Positions 15,737 to 23,911 of a DNA stretch of 64,000 nt are shown here, one piece after another. Origin of the DNA: Streptomyces sp. TLI_171 (GTDB lineage: Bacteria > Actinomycetota > Actinomycetes > Streptomycetales > Streptomycetaceae); contig NZ_RAPS01000001.1 in NCBI RefSeq assembly GCF_003610255.1, positions 7,157,001-7,221,000 of the forward strand. Direction: 5' to 3'. Within the stretch, counting starts at the first letter, position 1. Every line of letters starts with the position of its first letter. The notes under the pieces were generated by a model, which worked only from the letters and a program-made list of their open reading frames with translations, ran no database searches and had not been told where the DNA came from. A program made the translations under genes and the position numbers.

Positions 15737-15750
15737 TGGGAGCGCTCCCA
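15737..15750. promoter_or_regulatory. CebR-type operator, distal copy (perfect)
   Basis: TGGGAGCGCTCCCA is an exact 14-bp match to the CebR box. It lies 74 bp from the proximal copy, in the 304-bp gap between the cellulase and the downstream end of the beta-helix gene. Two boxes could allow cooperative binding or looping. Confidence 0.85.
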
Positions 15751-15818
15751 TTCGGCCGGGCCGGGCCGCTCGCCGCGCGCTGAAAGGTACATGGGCGCGG
15801 CGAACGGCCGGGGTGAGG

Positions 15819-17186
15819 TCAGGAGTTGAGGGCGGACCACTTCCACGCGCCGCCCACGCGGACGTAGAGCCGCTGGTTGGCGGTGTCGACGGCGAGGGTG
15901 CCGTTCGCGGGCGGGTGGGTGAAGGAGGCGTCCGTGACGGGGCCGTTGACCAGGCGCAGCGGCGGGTTGGGGGCGTTGCCGGCGGGTACCGTGTTGCCGC
16001 CCTGGCTGCCGGTGTTGGCGTAGGTGTTCTCCAACCGGAAGTCGCCGGTGCTGCTGGTCTCGTAGTAGACGTGGTGACCGGTGGGCGCGGTGCCGTAGAG
16101 GCCGACCACATCGCGCAGCACGGCCGTGGTGCCCGGCCCCGCGTACAGGTCGATGCCCGAATTGACGGTGGCGACGCCCCCGTTGGCGATCAGCACGTTC
16201 TCCAGGCTGGAGGCGACGCCCGCCCAGGCGATGATGTTCTGCGGGGTCGCGGTGGTCCCGGCGGCGAAGTTGCCCGCGTAGCAGTAGATGTTGCGGGCGT
16301 GCACGTGCTTGCTGGAGGCGTCGACCTTCAGGTGCGGGCCGCCCTGCATCTGCGAGGTCTCGAACTTGCAGTCGGTGAGGTGGATGCCGTTCGGGTTGTT
16401 GGAGTTGCCCGCGGTGATCCAGAGCGCGCCGGTGCCGAAGGCCTCGAACCGGCAGCCGACCAGGTGCACCTGGTTGGTGTTGTCGACGCTGGACCCCCAG
16501 CCGGAGGCCGCGGAGGCGTTGCGCAGCCACATGTTGGGCTTGGCGGTGAACGGCGCGCCGGTGCTGGACTCCACCACCAGGTTGGTGAAGCGCGAGTCCC
16601 AGAGTTCCACGCCGTCGATGCAGATGTCCGGGTTGCTGGTGATGTAGACGTCCCGGACCACGGTGTTGTCGTTGTAGTACAGCTCCAGCACCAGGCCGGG
16701 CTTGCCGTTGCCGTTGCAGCCGAGGTCCTCCACCGCGCAGTAGCGACGGTGGGTGGCACCGGAGTTGTCCGGGCCGGCGCCGGAGATCCGGAGCAGGATG
16801 CCGTCCGCGCCCTTCACCAGCACGGACGCCTTGCTGCCCGCGCCGACCAGCCGGATGCAGTTGCCGCCGACGGTGAGTGCGGGGGTGCTGCCGTTCGGCT
16901 TCACCAGGTACTTGCCGGCCGGGAAGTACACCGTGCCGCCGCCGGCCGTGGCAGCCGCGTCCAGGGCGCCCTGGACGGCGGCGGTGTCGTCGGCGCCGCC
17001 GTTGCCGAGCGCGCCGTAGTCCTTGACGTTGAACCAGTCGCTCGCCCCGCCCGCGGTGCCGACCGCGGCCGCCGGGCCGCTGGTCGCGGCCACGGTCGCC
17101 CCCGCGACGCCCGCCACCGCGCCGGTCAGCAGCGCCCGGCGGCGGAGCCGGTCCGTGCCGGTGCGGCCGCTCTCGTCCTTGGTCAT
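15819..17186 (-). CDS. Secreted pectate-lyase-superfamily beta-helix protein
   Basis: This 455-residue protein has a twin-arginine-like signal (RLRRRALLTGAVAGVAGATV, cleavage near residue 42). It is followed by the pectate-lyase-3/GH28-like start DWFNVKDYGALGNGGADDTA and YFPAGKYLV, then many short beta-helix rungs rich in Asn and Gly. The C-terminus (ANGTLAVDTANQRLYVRVGG) looks like a small tail-fibre-type strand. Such proteins act on polysaccharide outside the cell; the exact substrate and catalytic residues are not evident. No CebR box lies in front of it, so co-regulation with the adjacent cellulase is not supported. Confidence 0.75.
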   Translation of the reverse strand: MTKDESGRTGTDRLRRRALLTGAVAGVAGATVAATSGPAAAVGTAGGASDWFNVKDYGALGNGGADDTAAVQGALDAAATAGGGTVYFPAGKYLVKPNGSTPALTVGGNCIRLVGAGSKASVLVKGADGILLRISGAGPDNSGATHRRYCAVEDLGCNGNGKPGLVLELYYNDNTVVRDVYITSNPDICIDGVELWDSRFTNLVVESSTGAPFTAKPNMWLRNASAASGWGSSVDNTNQVHLVGCRFEAFGTGALWITAGNSNNPNGIHLTDCKFETSQMQGGPHLKVDASSKHVHARNIYCYAGNFAAGTTATPQNIIAWAGVASSLENVLIANGGVATVNSGIDLYAGPGTTAVLRDVVGLYGTAPTGHHVYYETSSTGDFRLENTYANTGSQGGNTVPAGNAPNPPLRLVNGPVTDASFTHPPANGTLAVDTANQRLYVRVGGAWKWSALNS

Positions 17187-17282
17187 TCGATTCCCCCTCG
17201 GCGATCACCCCGGGGTGGTTCCCCGGGCGGAGGGCAAGATCGCACGCGTGCGGAGCGTGCGTCAAACGATGACTGCCCGTCA

Positions 17283-18473
17283 TCAGAGTTGTGGAGGAGT
17301 CCAGTTGTAGGTCTCGGCGGAGCGGCTCAGCAGGGCGCGGGGCGGCAGGTGTCCGGCCAGCGCGAGCAGTCCGTCGCGGAGCGCCGTGCCCGGACCGGAG
17401 CGGACGGCCACCAGGCGGCCCATCGTCCGGGAGCCCGCCACGATCCGTGACGTCCGGGGCAGGCGGGCGGCGGAGTACGCCGCGAGCCCGGTGGGGCGGT
17501 CGGCGGCCGCGTCGGCGGGGTGGTTGACGGAGGCCAGCACCAGGGCGTCCTCGATGGCCTGGCAGGCGCCCTGGCCCTGGAACGGGGACATCGCGTGGGC
17601 GGCGTCGCCGAGCAGCGCGACCCGGCCGCGGTGGAAGGCGGGCAGCGGGTCGGTGAGTGCCCACACGTCGTGGCGCAGCACCCGCTCCGGTGCGGTGCGG
17701 CGCAGAAGTTCGGGAACGGGCGCGCACCAGCCGCCGAACCGGCGCAGCAGCTCGGCGTGCTCGTCACCGTCGGCGGCGCGCCCGCCGGCCGGGGCGAGGG
17801 CGGCCGCGTACAGGTAGACCCGTCCGGCGGCGAGCGGCACCACACCGGTGAGGGCCCCGCGTCCCCATACCTCGCCGACGGCGGCCGGGGGCCGCTCGGG
17901 CGCGTCGATGACGGTGCGCCAGGTGGTGAACCCCGAGTAGCGGGGCCCGGGGTGGTGCGGGAAGAGTGCGGCCCGGGTCGCGGACCGGAGGCCGTCGGCG
18001 GCGACTACCAGGGCGGCCCGTTGCTCGCCGTCGGGCGTGGTGACGGTGGCGGGTCGCTGTGCGGTGCCGTGGTCGGCGAGGACCGCGGGCGAGGAGGTGC
18101 GGACGGTGCCGGGCGGGAGGGCTTCCACCAGCGCGGCGATCAGCTCGGCTCGGGCCACGGCCAGCACCGGGTCGCCGAAGTACGCCTCGACCGCGCCGGT
18201 GTCGGTGCGGGCCAGCCAGCGTCCGGACGGCCGGCGGAGGCCGACCGCGGGGTGCGTGACGGCGAGTGCGCGCAGACGTGCCCCGACGCCGAGCGCGTCC
18301 AGGGCGCGCAAGGCGTTCGGGGCGAGGGCGAGGCCCGCGCCGACGGGTTCCAGGCCGGCCGAGCGCTCGTGGACGGTGACGGGGACGCCGCGCCGGTGCA
18401 GGGCGAGGGCGGCGGTCAGGCCACCGATGCCGGCGCCGATGACGACCGCGTGCGGGTGGGGAGTTGATGTCAT
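17283..18473 (-). CDS. FAD-dependent monooxygenase (PHBH/TetX-like)
   Basis: This 396-residue class A flavoprotein monooxygenase has the dinucleotide motif VVIGAGIGGLTAALALHRRG, an AALVVAADGLRSATR (DG) motif and the second FAD motif VALLGDAAHAMSPFQGQGAC. It uses NAD(P)H and O2 to hydroxylate a small, often aromatic, substrate. A GGAAGGGGC ribosome binding site precedes the ATG. Two identical-type operators (18494-18507 and 18530-18543) lie just upstream, and a TetR-family gene diverges, so the enzyme is probably induced by its substrate. Candidate roles are detoxification of a phenolic or antibiotic; this is inference. Confidence 0.88.
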   Translation of the reverse strand: MTSTPHPHAVVIGAGIGGLTAALALHRRGVPVTVHERSAGLEPVGAGLALAPNALRALDALGVGARLRALAVTHPAVGLRRPSGRWLARTDTGAVEAYFGDPVLAVARAELIAALVEALPPGTVRTSSPAVLADHGTAQRPATVTTPDGEQRAALVVAADGLRSATRAALFPHHPGPRYSGFTTWRTVIDAPERPPAAVGEVWGRGALTGVVPLAAGRVYLYAAALAPAGGRAADGDEHAELLRRFGGWCAPVPELLRRTAPERVLRHDVWALTDPLPAFHRGRVALLGDAAHAMSPFQGQGACQAIEDALVLASVNHPADAAADRPTGLAAYSAARLPRTSRIVAGSRTMGRLVAVRSGPGTALRDGLLALAGHLPPRALLSRSAETYNWTPPQL

Positions 18474-18493
18474 GTCGAGCCCCTTCCAGTCCG

Positions 18494-18543
18494 ACTACAG
18501 CCGTAGTATCCGCTGAGCGCGTCGACATTACTACAGTTGTAGT
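18494..18543. promoter_or_regulatory. Tandem TetR-type operators
   Basis: Two 14-bp sites, ACTACAGCCGTAGT (18494-18507) and ACTACAGTTGTAGT (18530-18543), share ACTAC/GTAGT arms with a 4-nt centre and sit 36 bp apart. They lie 21-70 bp upstream of the monooxygenase start and 64-113 bp from the TetR gene, which most likely binds them. Confidence 0.75.
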
Positions 18544-18606
18544 GCGGGGGCGGGTGTCGGCCGGTTTTTTTGGGGTGCGGGGTGCGGGCGGGTGATGATC
18601 GGAGGC

Positions 18607-19212
18607 ATGACCCCGTCGCGACCGACCACGCCGCGCCCGCCTGTGCGGCGGCCCGTGCTGATTGCCGATGCCGCCATTGCGGTGATCGCCGAGCGTGGGT
18701 TGCGGGGACTGACCCATCGGGCGGTCGACGAGGCGGCGGGCCTTCCGGCCGGGTCCACCTCGAACCTGGCGCGGACCCGGTCGGCGCTGCTCGAGTCGGC
18801 GTTGGTGCGGATCGCCGAACTGGAGACGGCCGGGCTCGCCGTCGGGGAGGCGCCGCCGGGTGGGTCGGCCCGGGAGGCCCTGGTCGGGGTGGTGGCGGAC
18901 GGCTTGCACCAGGCGCTCACCGCCGGGCGGAGCTTGACGGTCGCGCGGATCGAACTCGCCCTGGAGGCGGCTCGGCGGCCCGAACTGCGAGCCGTGTACG
19001 ACCGGTTGGGCGCGGGCTTCCTGGAACTGGCCGTCGGACTGCTGGCCCGCGCCGGCTCGACCGAACCGGCCGCGGACGCCCGGCGGCTGGTGCGCTGGTG
19101 CGAGGGCGTGCTGTTCAACGGGACGGCGGGCAGCGGCCATGCGCACCCGCCGACGCGGGCCGAGCTGGCGGTCGACGCGGAGCGGTACCTCGGCGCGCTG
19201 CTGGGCGGGTGA
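18607..19212 (+). CDS. TetR-family transcriptional regulator
   Basis: This 201-residue regulator has the N-terminal helix-turn-helix IADAAIAVIAERGLRGLTHRAVDEAAGLPAGSTS and the LALEAARRPELRAVYDRLG ligand-domain signature common in actinobacterial TetR proteins with an atypical DNA-binding loop. The GGAGG upstream is only 1 nt from the ATG at 18607, too close for normal use; a GTG/ATG pair at 18592/18595 is the alternative. It is divergent from the FAD monooxygenase and probably represses it through the two operators between them. Confidence 0.82.
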   Translation: MTPSRPTTPRPPVRRPVLIADAAIAVIAERGLRGLTHRAVDEAAGLPAGSTSNLARTRSALLESALVRIAELETAGLAVGEAPPGGSAREALVGVVADGLHQALTAGRSLTVARIELALEAARRPELRAVYDRLGAGFLELAVGLLARAGSTEPAADARRLVRWCEGVLFNGTAGSGHAHPPTRAELAVDAERYLGALLGG

Positions 19213-19217
19213 GGGCG

Positions 19218-19506
19218 ATGCTGACCCTGCCCGAAGGTTCGTGGTGGGACTGGGACGTGGTGTCCTGGACCCCGGGGAACCGGTGCTGGGCGCGGACCAC
19301 GACCTGACCTACCATCACGCGCTCGAACTGCGATTCACCGCCCCGGAGTTCGTCGCCTGCCCGACATCGTTCCAGGACCCGGTCTTCCGCACCCCGACCC
19401 CGGACGAAGAGCGGCGCATCACCCGTCGCCTCGACGGGCCGCCGCCCGTCCTGCTCGGCTTCGAGGCCGACGCGGGAGGGGTGGAGCCGGCCGCCGGCCT
19501 GATCAC
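19218..19506 (+). pseudogene. Frameshifted remnant of a conserved streptomycete gene
   Basis: The frame from the ATG at 19218 reads MLTLPEGSWWDWD and hits a stop after 29 codons. A single missing base near 19260 would join it to the frame VLDPGEPVLGADHDLTYHHA, which continues through ELRFTAPEFVACPTSFQDPV and RRLDGPPPVLLGFEADAGG to about 19490. After that, similarity to a sensible protein ends. It has a GAGGGCG ribosome binding site and follows the TetR gene closely. Function unknown. Confidence 0.6.
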
Positions 19507-19808
19507 CGCCGGGGGAGTGAGACGGCCGGCGGCTACCTCTTCGAGCGGGGTGTCCTCGTCGTCTCCCGGAGCCGGGCGGCGGTGAGCGGGAACGGGCGGG
19601 CGAGTTCGCGCTCGGGACGGCCGGCGCTCCGGTCGGAGGGGAGTTCGGCGAGGCGGACCGGGCGTAGTGCGGCGGGCCTTGGGCGGGAGCCGTGGGCGAT
19701 CGCCGCGATGAAGGTGCGGTGGGGCTCGGGGAGGACGATGCCATGCGCGGTCTCGAAGGTGGCGCGGAGCGCGGCGAGTTCGGGCGGGTCCGGGTGTTCG
19801 GGGTTCAC
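19507..19808 (-). pseudogene. Frameshifted, truncated SMI1/KNR4-like gene
   Basis: On the minus strand a frame from the GTG at 19808 reads VNPEHPDPPELAALRATFET, then AHGIVLPEPHRTFIAAIAHG and ARPFPLTAARL, like the N-terminal half of an SMI1/KNR4-type protein. A one-base shift near 19565 restores DDEDTPLEEVAAGRL, after which the sequence runs into the opposite-strand remnant. SMI1/KNR4 proteins are often immunity or wall-related factors. Two dead genes abutting tail to tail suggest a deletion scar. Confidence 0.55.
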
Positions 19809-19874
19809 GAGCCAGGGATGCCGGGCGGGTCGGGCGAGGTGGGCGAGCGCACAGGACGGGAGCCCGGCAGGGAA

Positions 19875-19902
19875 TTGAACGCGTTCAGTACACCGGTATA
19901 CG
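19875..19902 (+). promoter_or_regulatory. Promoter with palindromic operator for the epimerase gene
   Basis: TTGAAC (19875-19880), 16 bp, TATACG (19897-19902) predicts transcription starting at about the GTG at 19911, so a leaderless mRNA. The -35 lies inside the perfect 12-bp palindrome TGAACGCGTTCA (19876-19887), a likely repressor site. Confidence 0.6.
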
Positions 19903-19910
19903 GTCGATCC

Positions 19911-20864
19911 GTGAAGTTCGTGATTCCCGGTGGCACCGGGCAGGTCGGAACCATGCTGGAGCGCGCGCTGCGCGTCGACGGGCACCAGGTGATGATCCTC
20001 ACCCGGACGCCGACCGCCCCGCACCACCTGGCCTGGGACGGCCGCACCCTCGGGCCCTGGGCCGAGGAGCTGGACGGCGCCGACGTCGTGGTCAACCTGG
20101 CTGGACGGACCGTGAGTTGCCGGTACACGCCGGAGAACCTGCGACAGATGATGGACTCCCGGGTGGACTCCGCCCGGGTGGTCGGCGAGGCGATCGCGGC
20201 CGCCGAGCGGCCGCCCCGGGTCTGGTTGCAGATGAGCACCGCGACCGTCTACGCCCACCGCCACGACGCGCCGAACGACGAGGCGAGCGGCGTCATCGGC
20301 GGCAGCGAGCCGGGCGTTCCGGACTACTGGGGGTACAGCGTCCGGGTCGCCCGGAACTGGGAGGCGGCCCAGGACGAGGCGGACACCCCGGACACGCGGA
20401 AGGTCGCGCTGCGGGCCGCGATGGTGCTGAGCCCCGACCGGGGTGGCGTGTTCGACGTGCTGTCCCGGATGACCAGGCTGGGTCTGGGCGGCCCGGTGGC
20501 CGGCGGCCGGCAGTACGTGTCATGGATCCACGAGCGGGACTTCGTCCGCGCCGTGACCTTCCTGGTCGAGCACGAGGAGCTGACCGGTCCGGTCAACCTG
20601 GCCGCGCCGAACCCGCTGCCGCACCGGGAGCTGATGCGGGCGCTGCGCCGGGCGAACGGGGTGCCGGTCGGCCTGCCCGCGAGCCGGTGGATGGCCGAGG
20701 TCGGCGCGTTCGCGCTGCGCACGGACACCGAACTGCTGCTGAAGAGCCGCCGGGTGGTACCGGGTCGGCTGCTGGGCGCCGGGTTCGCGTTCGACTTCCC
20801 GGAGTGCGAGGGCGCGGCGCGCGAGCTGGTCGGACGCAGGCGCGCGGGAACCGTCGTCGACTGA
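19911..20864 (+). CDS. TIGR01777-type epimerase (DUF1731 C-terminus)
   Basis: This 317-residue NAD(P)-binding protein of the YfcH/SulA family has the nucleotide motif VIPGGTGQVGTMLERAL, then VVNLAGRTVSCRYTPENLRQ, the SVRVARNWEAAQDEADTP active-site region and a C-terminal DUF1731-like part (ELLLKSRRVVPGRLLGAGFAF). The first residues are KFVIPGGTG, so the GTG at 19911 is the natural start, and no ribosome binding site is present (leaderless). Its biochemical role is not known in most bacteria. A TetR gene lies convergent at 21016-21624. Confidence 0.82.
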   Translation: MKFVIPGGTGQVGTMLERALRVDGHQVMILTRTPTAPHHLAWDGRTLGPWAEELDGADVVVNLAGRTVSCRYTPENLRQMMDSRVDSARVVGEAIAAAERPPRVWLQMSTATVYAHRHDAPNDEASGVIGGSEPGVPDYWGYSVRVARNWEAAQDEADTPDTRKVALRAAMVLSPDRGGVFDVLSRMTRLGLGGPVAGGRQYVSWIHERDFVRAVTFLVEHEELTGPVNLAAPNPLPHRELMRALRRANGVPVGLPASRWMAEVGAFALRTDTELLLKSRRVVPGRLLGAGFAFDFPECEGAARELVGRRRAGTVVD

Positions 20865-21015
20865 GCGGCGGGCTGGATCCGGCCGGCGGGGCGGCTGGCG
20901 TTCTGCTCCCGTGGTGCCGGGCCGGCGGGCGGAGGCCGGGGTTCGAGGTCGGGTCCCTGCGGTGGACGGCGATGCTGCGCGAGCTGACCGGTTGCCGATG
21001 TCAACCGGTCGGCTG

Positions 21016-21624
21016 TCAACCGGTCGGCGGGGCCGGCGGATCGGGTCGGTGGTGGCGGATGCCGTCGAGGGCCAGGTCGATCAGGGTCCCGGTCTCGGCG
21101 GGGCCGTTCGGCTCGCCCTCCGCGGCGCGGGCGAGGGCGGTGACCAGACGGAGGAGCTGGGTGGTCGTCACCTCCGGGCGGACGGCGCGGGCTGCTCGGG
21201 CGCGGTCGAGCAGCCGGTCGCCCGCGGCGAGGATCATCGTGTGGCAGCCGAGGCCGAAAGCGGGGTCCTCGGTGGTGTGCATCAGGGCCGTTCCCAGCCC
21301 GCGGTTGGCCACGGCGTGGGCGCCGACCGCGTGCAGCCATCCGGCCAGCGCGGCACCCGGGTCGCCGGTGGCCGTCAGGGTGTCGGCCGTCGCGCAGAGG
21401 GCCGACACGCGTTCCTTGAACACCGCCTCCAACAGCGCCTGCCGGGACGGGAAATGGCGGTGCAGCGTCGCCGATCCGACCCCCGCCGCACGGGCCACCT
21501 CCTCCAGGGAGACCTCCGCGCCCTGTTCGCCGACCAGTCGCTCGGCGGCCGCGACGAGGCGCTCGTAGTTGCGCCGGGCGTCGGCGCGCATCGGCCGGGG
21601 CGGCTGTGCGGGGCTCGCGGGCAC
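21016..21624 (-). CDS. TetR-family transcriptional regulator
   Basis: This 202-residue repressor has the helix-turn-helix ERLVAAAERLVGEQGAEVSL, then VARAAGVGSATLHRHFPSRQALLEAVF. I chose the GTG at 21624 because a perfect AGGAGG lies 4 nt upstream; longer frames exist but lack a site. The gene diverges from an LLM-class oxidoreductase across a region with a 9-bp inverted repeat (21650-21696). The last codons contain a direct repeat of GTCAACCGGTCGGC. Likely it represses the oxidoreductase and itself. Confidence 0.85.
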   Translation of the reverse strand: MPASPAQPPRPMRADARRNYERLVAAAERLVGEQGAEVSLEEVARAAGVGSATLHRHFPSRQALLEAVFKERVSALCATADTLTATGDPGAALAGWLHAVGAHAVANRGLGTALMHTTEDPAFGLGCHTMILAAGDRLLDRARAARAVRPEVTTTQLLRLVTALARAAEGEPNGPAETGTLIDLALDGIRHHRPDPPAPPTG

Positions 21625-21649
21625 CGGTCCTCCTGAGGGGTTGCCAACC

Positions 21650-21696
21650 GGGGTGGCCCTCCATATCGTACCGGTCAGCAAGTGGGGGGCCACCCC
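21650..21696. repeat. Inverted repeat in a divergent TetR/oxidoreductase promoter region
   Basis: GGGGTGGCC (21650-21658) and GGCCACCCC (21688-21696) are perfect 9-bp arms 29 bp apart, between the TetR gene and the LLM oxidoreductase. They could be half-sites for the regulator or a stem in the oxidoreductase leader. Confidence 0.35.
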
Positions 21697-21722
21697 GCTT
21701 CGCGGGTCGGGAGGGGAAGCGG

Positions 21723-22586
21723 ATGCAGCGGGACGGGGTGCCGACGCTCGGGCGGGTCGGAATCTGGGCGGCCACTTCGGACGACCGGCCGGTGGCGGAG
21801 CTTCGGCGGGCTGCGCTGGAGGCGGAGCAACTCGGCTACGGGGCGCTGTGGTTCGGCGAGACCGGCGGGCGGGAGGCGATGGCGCAGGCGGCCGTGCTGC
21901 TCGGTGCGAGCAGCCGGATCACCGTGGCCTGCGGCATGGCCGACGTGTACGCACGGGACGCCGTCACGGCGGCGGCCGGGGCGCAGACGCTCGACGACGC
22001 CTTCCCGGGGCGGTTCCTCACCACGCTGTGGGAGAGCCACCCCGATCTGGTGGGCGGTGTGCGGGGGCACGCGTACCAGCCGCCGGTGGAGAAGATGGCG
22101 GCGTACCTGGACGGCATGGCGGCCGCACCGGTCGGGGCGGGCGCGCCGCGGCTGGTCTCGGCGTTGAGCACCGAGATGCTGGAGCTGGCAGCCCGGCGGG
22201 CGGACGGCGCGCTGGTGTTCGGCCTGCCGGTCGAGTGGACGCGGCGCGCGCGTGAGGGGCTGGGCGCCGAACCCGCCTTGGCGGTCGTCCAGTTCTGCGT
22301 GCTGGGCTCGCCGGACCAGGCCGCCAGGATCGCCGCCGCGGCCCTGCCGAACCGACGGCACCTGCTGGCGGAGGCGGGGTACCGGCAGGTGGACGCCCTC
22401 AGGCCGCCGGTCGTCGACGCGCTGGTGGCGCACGGCGGAGTCGCGGAGGTCGCCGCCCGGGTGCGCGAGCAACTGGCCGCCGGGGCCGACCACGTGGCGC
22501 TGCACGTCACCGCGCCGGCCGGCGGCGAAGGGCTGCCGTTCGCCGCCTGGGCCGAGCTGCGGGCCGAACTGGGCTCGCTCGACTGA
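21723..22586 (+). CDS. LLM-class F420-dependent oxidoreductase
   Basis: This 287-residue luciferase-like-monooxygenase-fold protein belongs to the F420-dependent class typical of actinobacteria: GRVGIWAATSDDRPVAELR, EQLGYGALWFGE, the AGAQTLDDAFPGRF block and a C-terminal VREQLAAGADHVALHV. It would use reduced F420 to reduce an unknown substrate in the cytoplasm. The ribosome binding site GGGAGGGGAAG precedes the ATG. The nearby F420-reductase-like gene (22815-23474) fits an F420-linked theme. Probably under the divergent TetR regulator. Confidence 0.85.
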   Translation: MQRDGVPTLGRVGIWAATSDDRPVAELRRAALEAEQLGYGALWFGETGGREAMAQAAVLLGASSRITVACGMADVYARDAVTAAAGAQTLDDAFPGRFLTTLWESHPDLVGGVRGHAYQPPVEKMAAYLDGMAAAPVGAGAPRLVSALSTEMLELAARRADGALVFGLPVEWTRRAREGLGAEPALAVVQFCVLGSPDQAARIAAAALPNRRHLLAEAGYRQVDALRPPVVDALVAHGGVAEVAARVREQLAAGADHVALHVTAPAGGEGLPFAAWAELRAELGSLD

Positions 22587-22623
22587 GGGTTGAAGGTGAA
22601 GGCGGTCATCGGGGCGGATGTGT

Positions 22624-22806
22624 GGACGGTTCGTGGAGGTTCGCCGGGCGGGCCGGATGTGGTGCCCTGCCGGGAGGCGTGGGGTGCGGGGGTAGGTGCT
22701 TTGTCGCTCGGGCCGAGTGAACGTGGGAGGCGCGGACGGTTCGTGGAGGTTCGCCGGGCGGGCCAGGGGCGGTGCTCCGTCGGGAGGCGTGGGATGCGGG
22801 GGCGGC
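22624..22806. repeat. 110-bp tandem repeat, two copies, in a gene-free gap
   Basis: GGACGGTTCGTGGAGGTTCG starts at 22624 and again at 22734, with similarity over about 73 bp. The repeat abuts the 3' end of the minus-strand F420-reductase-like gene, whose terminal sequence (TCATGGTGCTTGCCGGGCGG, from 22815) resembles the repeat core TCGTGGAGGTTCGCCGGGCG. The array may therefore be decayed copies of that gene end. Confidence 0.65.
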
Positions 22807-22814
22807 TTGCCCGG

Positions 22815-23474
22815 TCATGGTGCTTGCCGGGCGGGGCCGGTGGCGAAGGCGAGTGGGGGCGCGACGGCCTGGGCGTCGGCGCCTTCGCCGACCCAGAGGC
22901 CGATGAAGAGGGCGGCGGTGGCCTCCAGGAGGCCGGCTCGGTCGAGCGGGCCCGCGTGGACGGGGGTGCAGCCCAGGTCGCGGACCAGCTGGTCGGCCCG
23001 GGCCAGGGCGGTGGGGTGGTCGGCGCAGAGCGGGACGGCGAGCGGGCGGCCGTCGAAGACCGGCGGGTGCATCCGCCAGACGTCGTGATGGCAGAGGTTG
23101 AAGCCCTTGACCACCTGCGTCTCGGGTGCGGCGGCCGCCAACTGCTGCGCGGCGGACGGGCCTTGGCCGGTGAGCAGGCGGAAGCCCGGGCCGACCGGGT
23201 TGGTGCAGTCGATCAGGGTGCGGCCGGCCAGTTCGGCCCGCAGGCCGCCGACGACCTCGGCGGCGACGGCGAACGGCAGCGCGGCGAGGGCGACTTCGGC
23301 GTGCTCGGCGGCCGCCCGCAGGTCGGTGGCGGCGGCACCGTGGCCGATCCGGTCGGCCAGGCGGCGGCCCTTGGCGACGTCTCGGCCGCCGATCACCACC
23401 TGATGGCCGGCGCGGGCCCAGTGGGTGGCCAGCGCGTCGGCCATGTTGCCGGTGCCCAGGATGCCGATCCTCAT
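22815..23474 (-). CDS. F420H2:NADP oxidoreductase-like NAD(P)-binding protein
   Basis: This 219-residue Rossmann protein resembles NADPH-dependent F420 reductase: RIGILGTGNMADALATHWAR, then VVIGGRDVAKGRRLADRIG, LIDCTNPVGPGF and VVKGFNLCHHDVW. These enzymes transfer hydride between NADPH and F420, though many homologues have unknown partners. AAGGAG precedes the ATG at 23474 by 7 nt. An HxlR-type regulator diverges from it at 23549. A two-copy repeat that may derive from this gene's 3' end lies immediately downstream. Confidence 0.8.
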   Translation of the reverse strand: MRIGILGTGNMADALATHWARAGHQVVIGGRDVAKGRRLADRIGHGAAATDLRAAAEHAEVALAALPFAVAAEVVGGLRAELAGRTLIDCTNPVGPGFRLLTGQGPSAAQQLAAAAPETQVVKGFNLCHHDVWRMHPPVFDGRPLAVPLCADHPTALARADQLVRDLGCTPVHAGPLDRAGLLEATAALFIGLWVGEGADAQAVAPPLAFATGPARQAP

Positions 23475-23548
23475 CAACTGACTCCTTCGTCCGTGTGTTT
23501 GGCGGGTCGACTCCGAGCCTAGGGAGCGGGTCGGGCACCATTCGGTAC

Positions 23549-23911
23549 GTGACCACCGACGCCTACCTCGCCGACTGCCGGGCCCGCCTCGCCTTCGACC
23601 TGCTCTCCAACACCTGGAACGCCGTGCTGCTGTGGGCGCTTCGCGACGGCCCGCAGCGGCCGGTGGAGCTGCGCGGGCGGATCGGCGGGATCAGCTCCAA
23701 GGTGCTGACCGAGACGCTGCGCCGGCTGCAGGCCAGCGGCCTGGTGGAGCGCCGCCCGGGAACGTCCGCCGGCACCGGAGTGGCCTACGAACTCACGGAC
23801 CTGGGACGGACGTTGCTGCCGCCGATCGAGGCGTTCGGGGTGTGGGCGTTCGAGCACGGCGACCAGGTGATGGCCGCTCAGGAAGCGGCCGGGGAGGAGG
23901 GGGAGAGGTGA
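23549..23911 (+). CDS. HxlR-family transcriptional regulator
   Basis: This 120-residue winged-helix protein has the HxlR pattern: LLSNTWNAVLLWALRDGPQR, then IGGISSKVLTETLRRLQASGLVERR and YELTDLGRTLLPPIEAFGVW. HxlR proteins often sense redox or electrophile stress and control adjacent reductases, which fits the divergent F420-reductase-like gene. It lacks the N-terminal cysteine cluster of classical HxlR; one Cys occurs at residue 9. The GTG at 23549 has no clear ribosome binding site. Its stop overlaps the next gene as GTGA. Confidence 0.82.
   Translation: MTTDAYLADCRARLAFDLLSNTWNAVLLWALRDGPQRPVELRGRIGGISSKVLTETLRRLQASGLVERRPGTSAGTGVAYELTDLGRTLLPPIEAFGVWAFEHGDQVMAAQEAAGEEGER

Noticed and set aside
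13664..18473. Secondary-metabolite gene cluster around the FAD monooxygenase, methyltransferase and oxidases
   Set aside because: No polyketide synthase, peptide synthetase, terpene synthase or precursor peptide is present. The enzymes are separate single-gene units with their own regulators.
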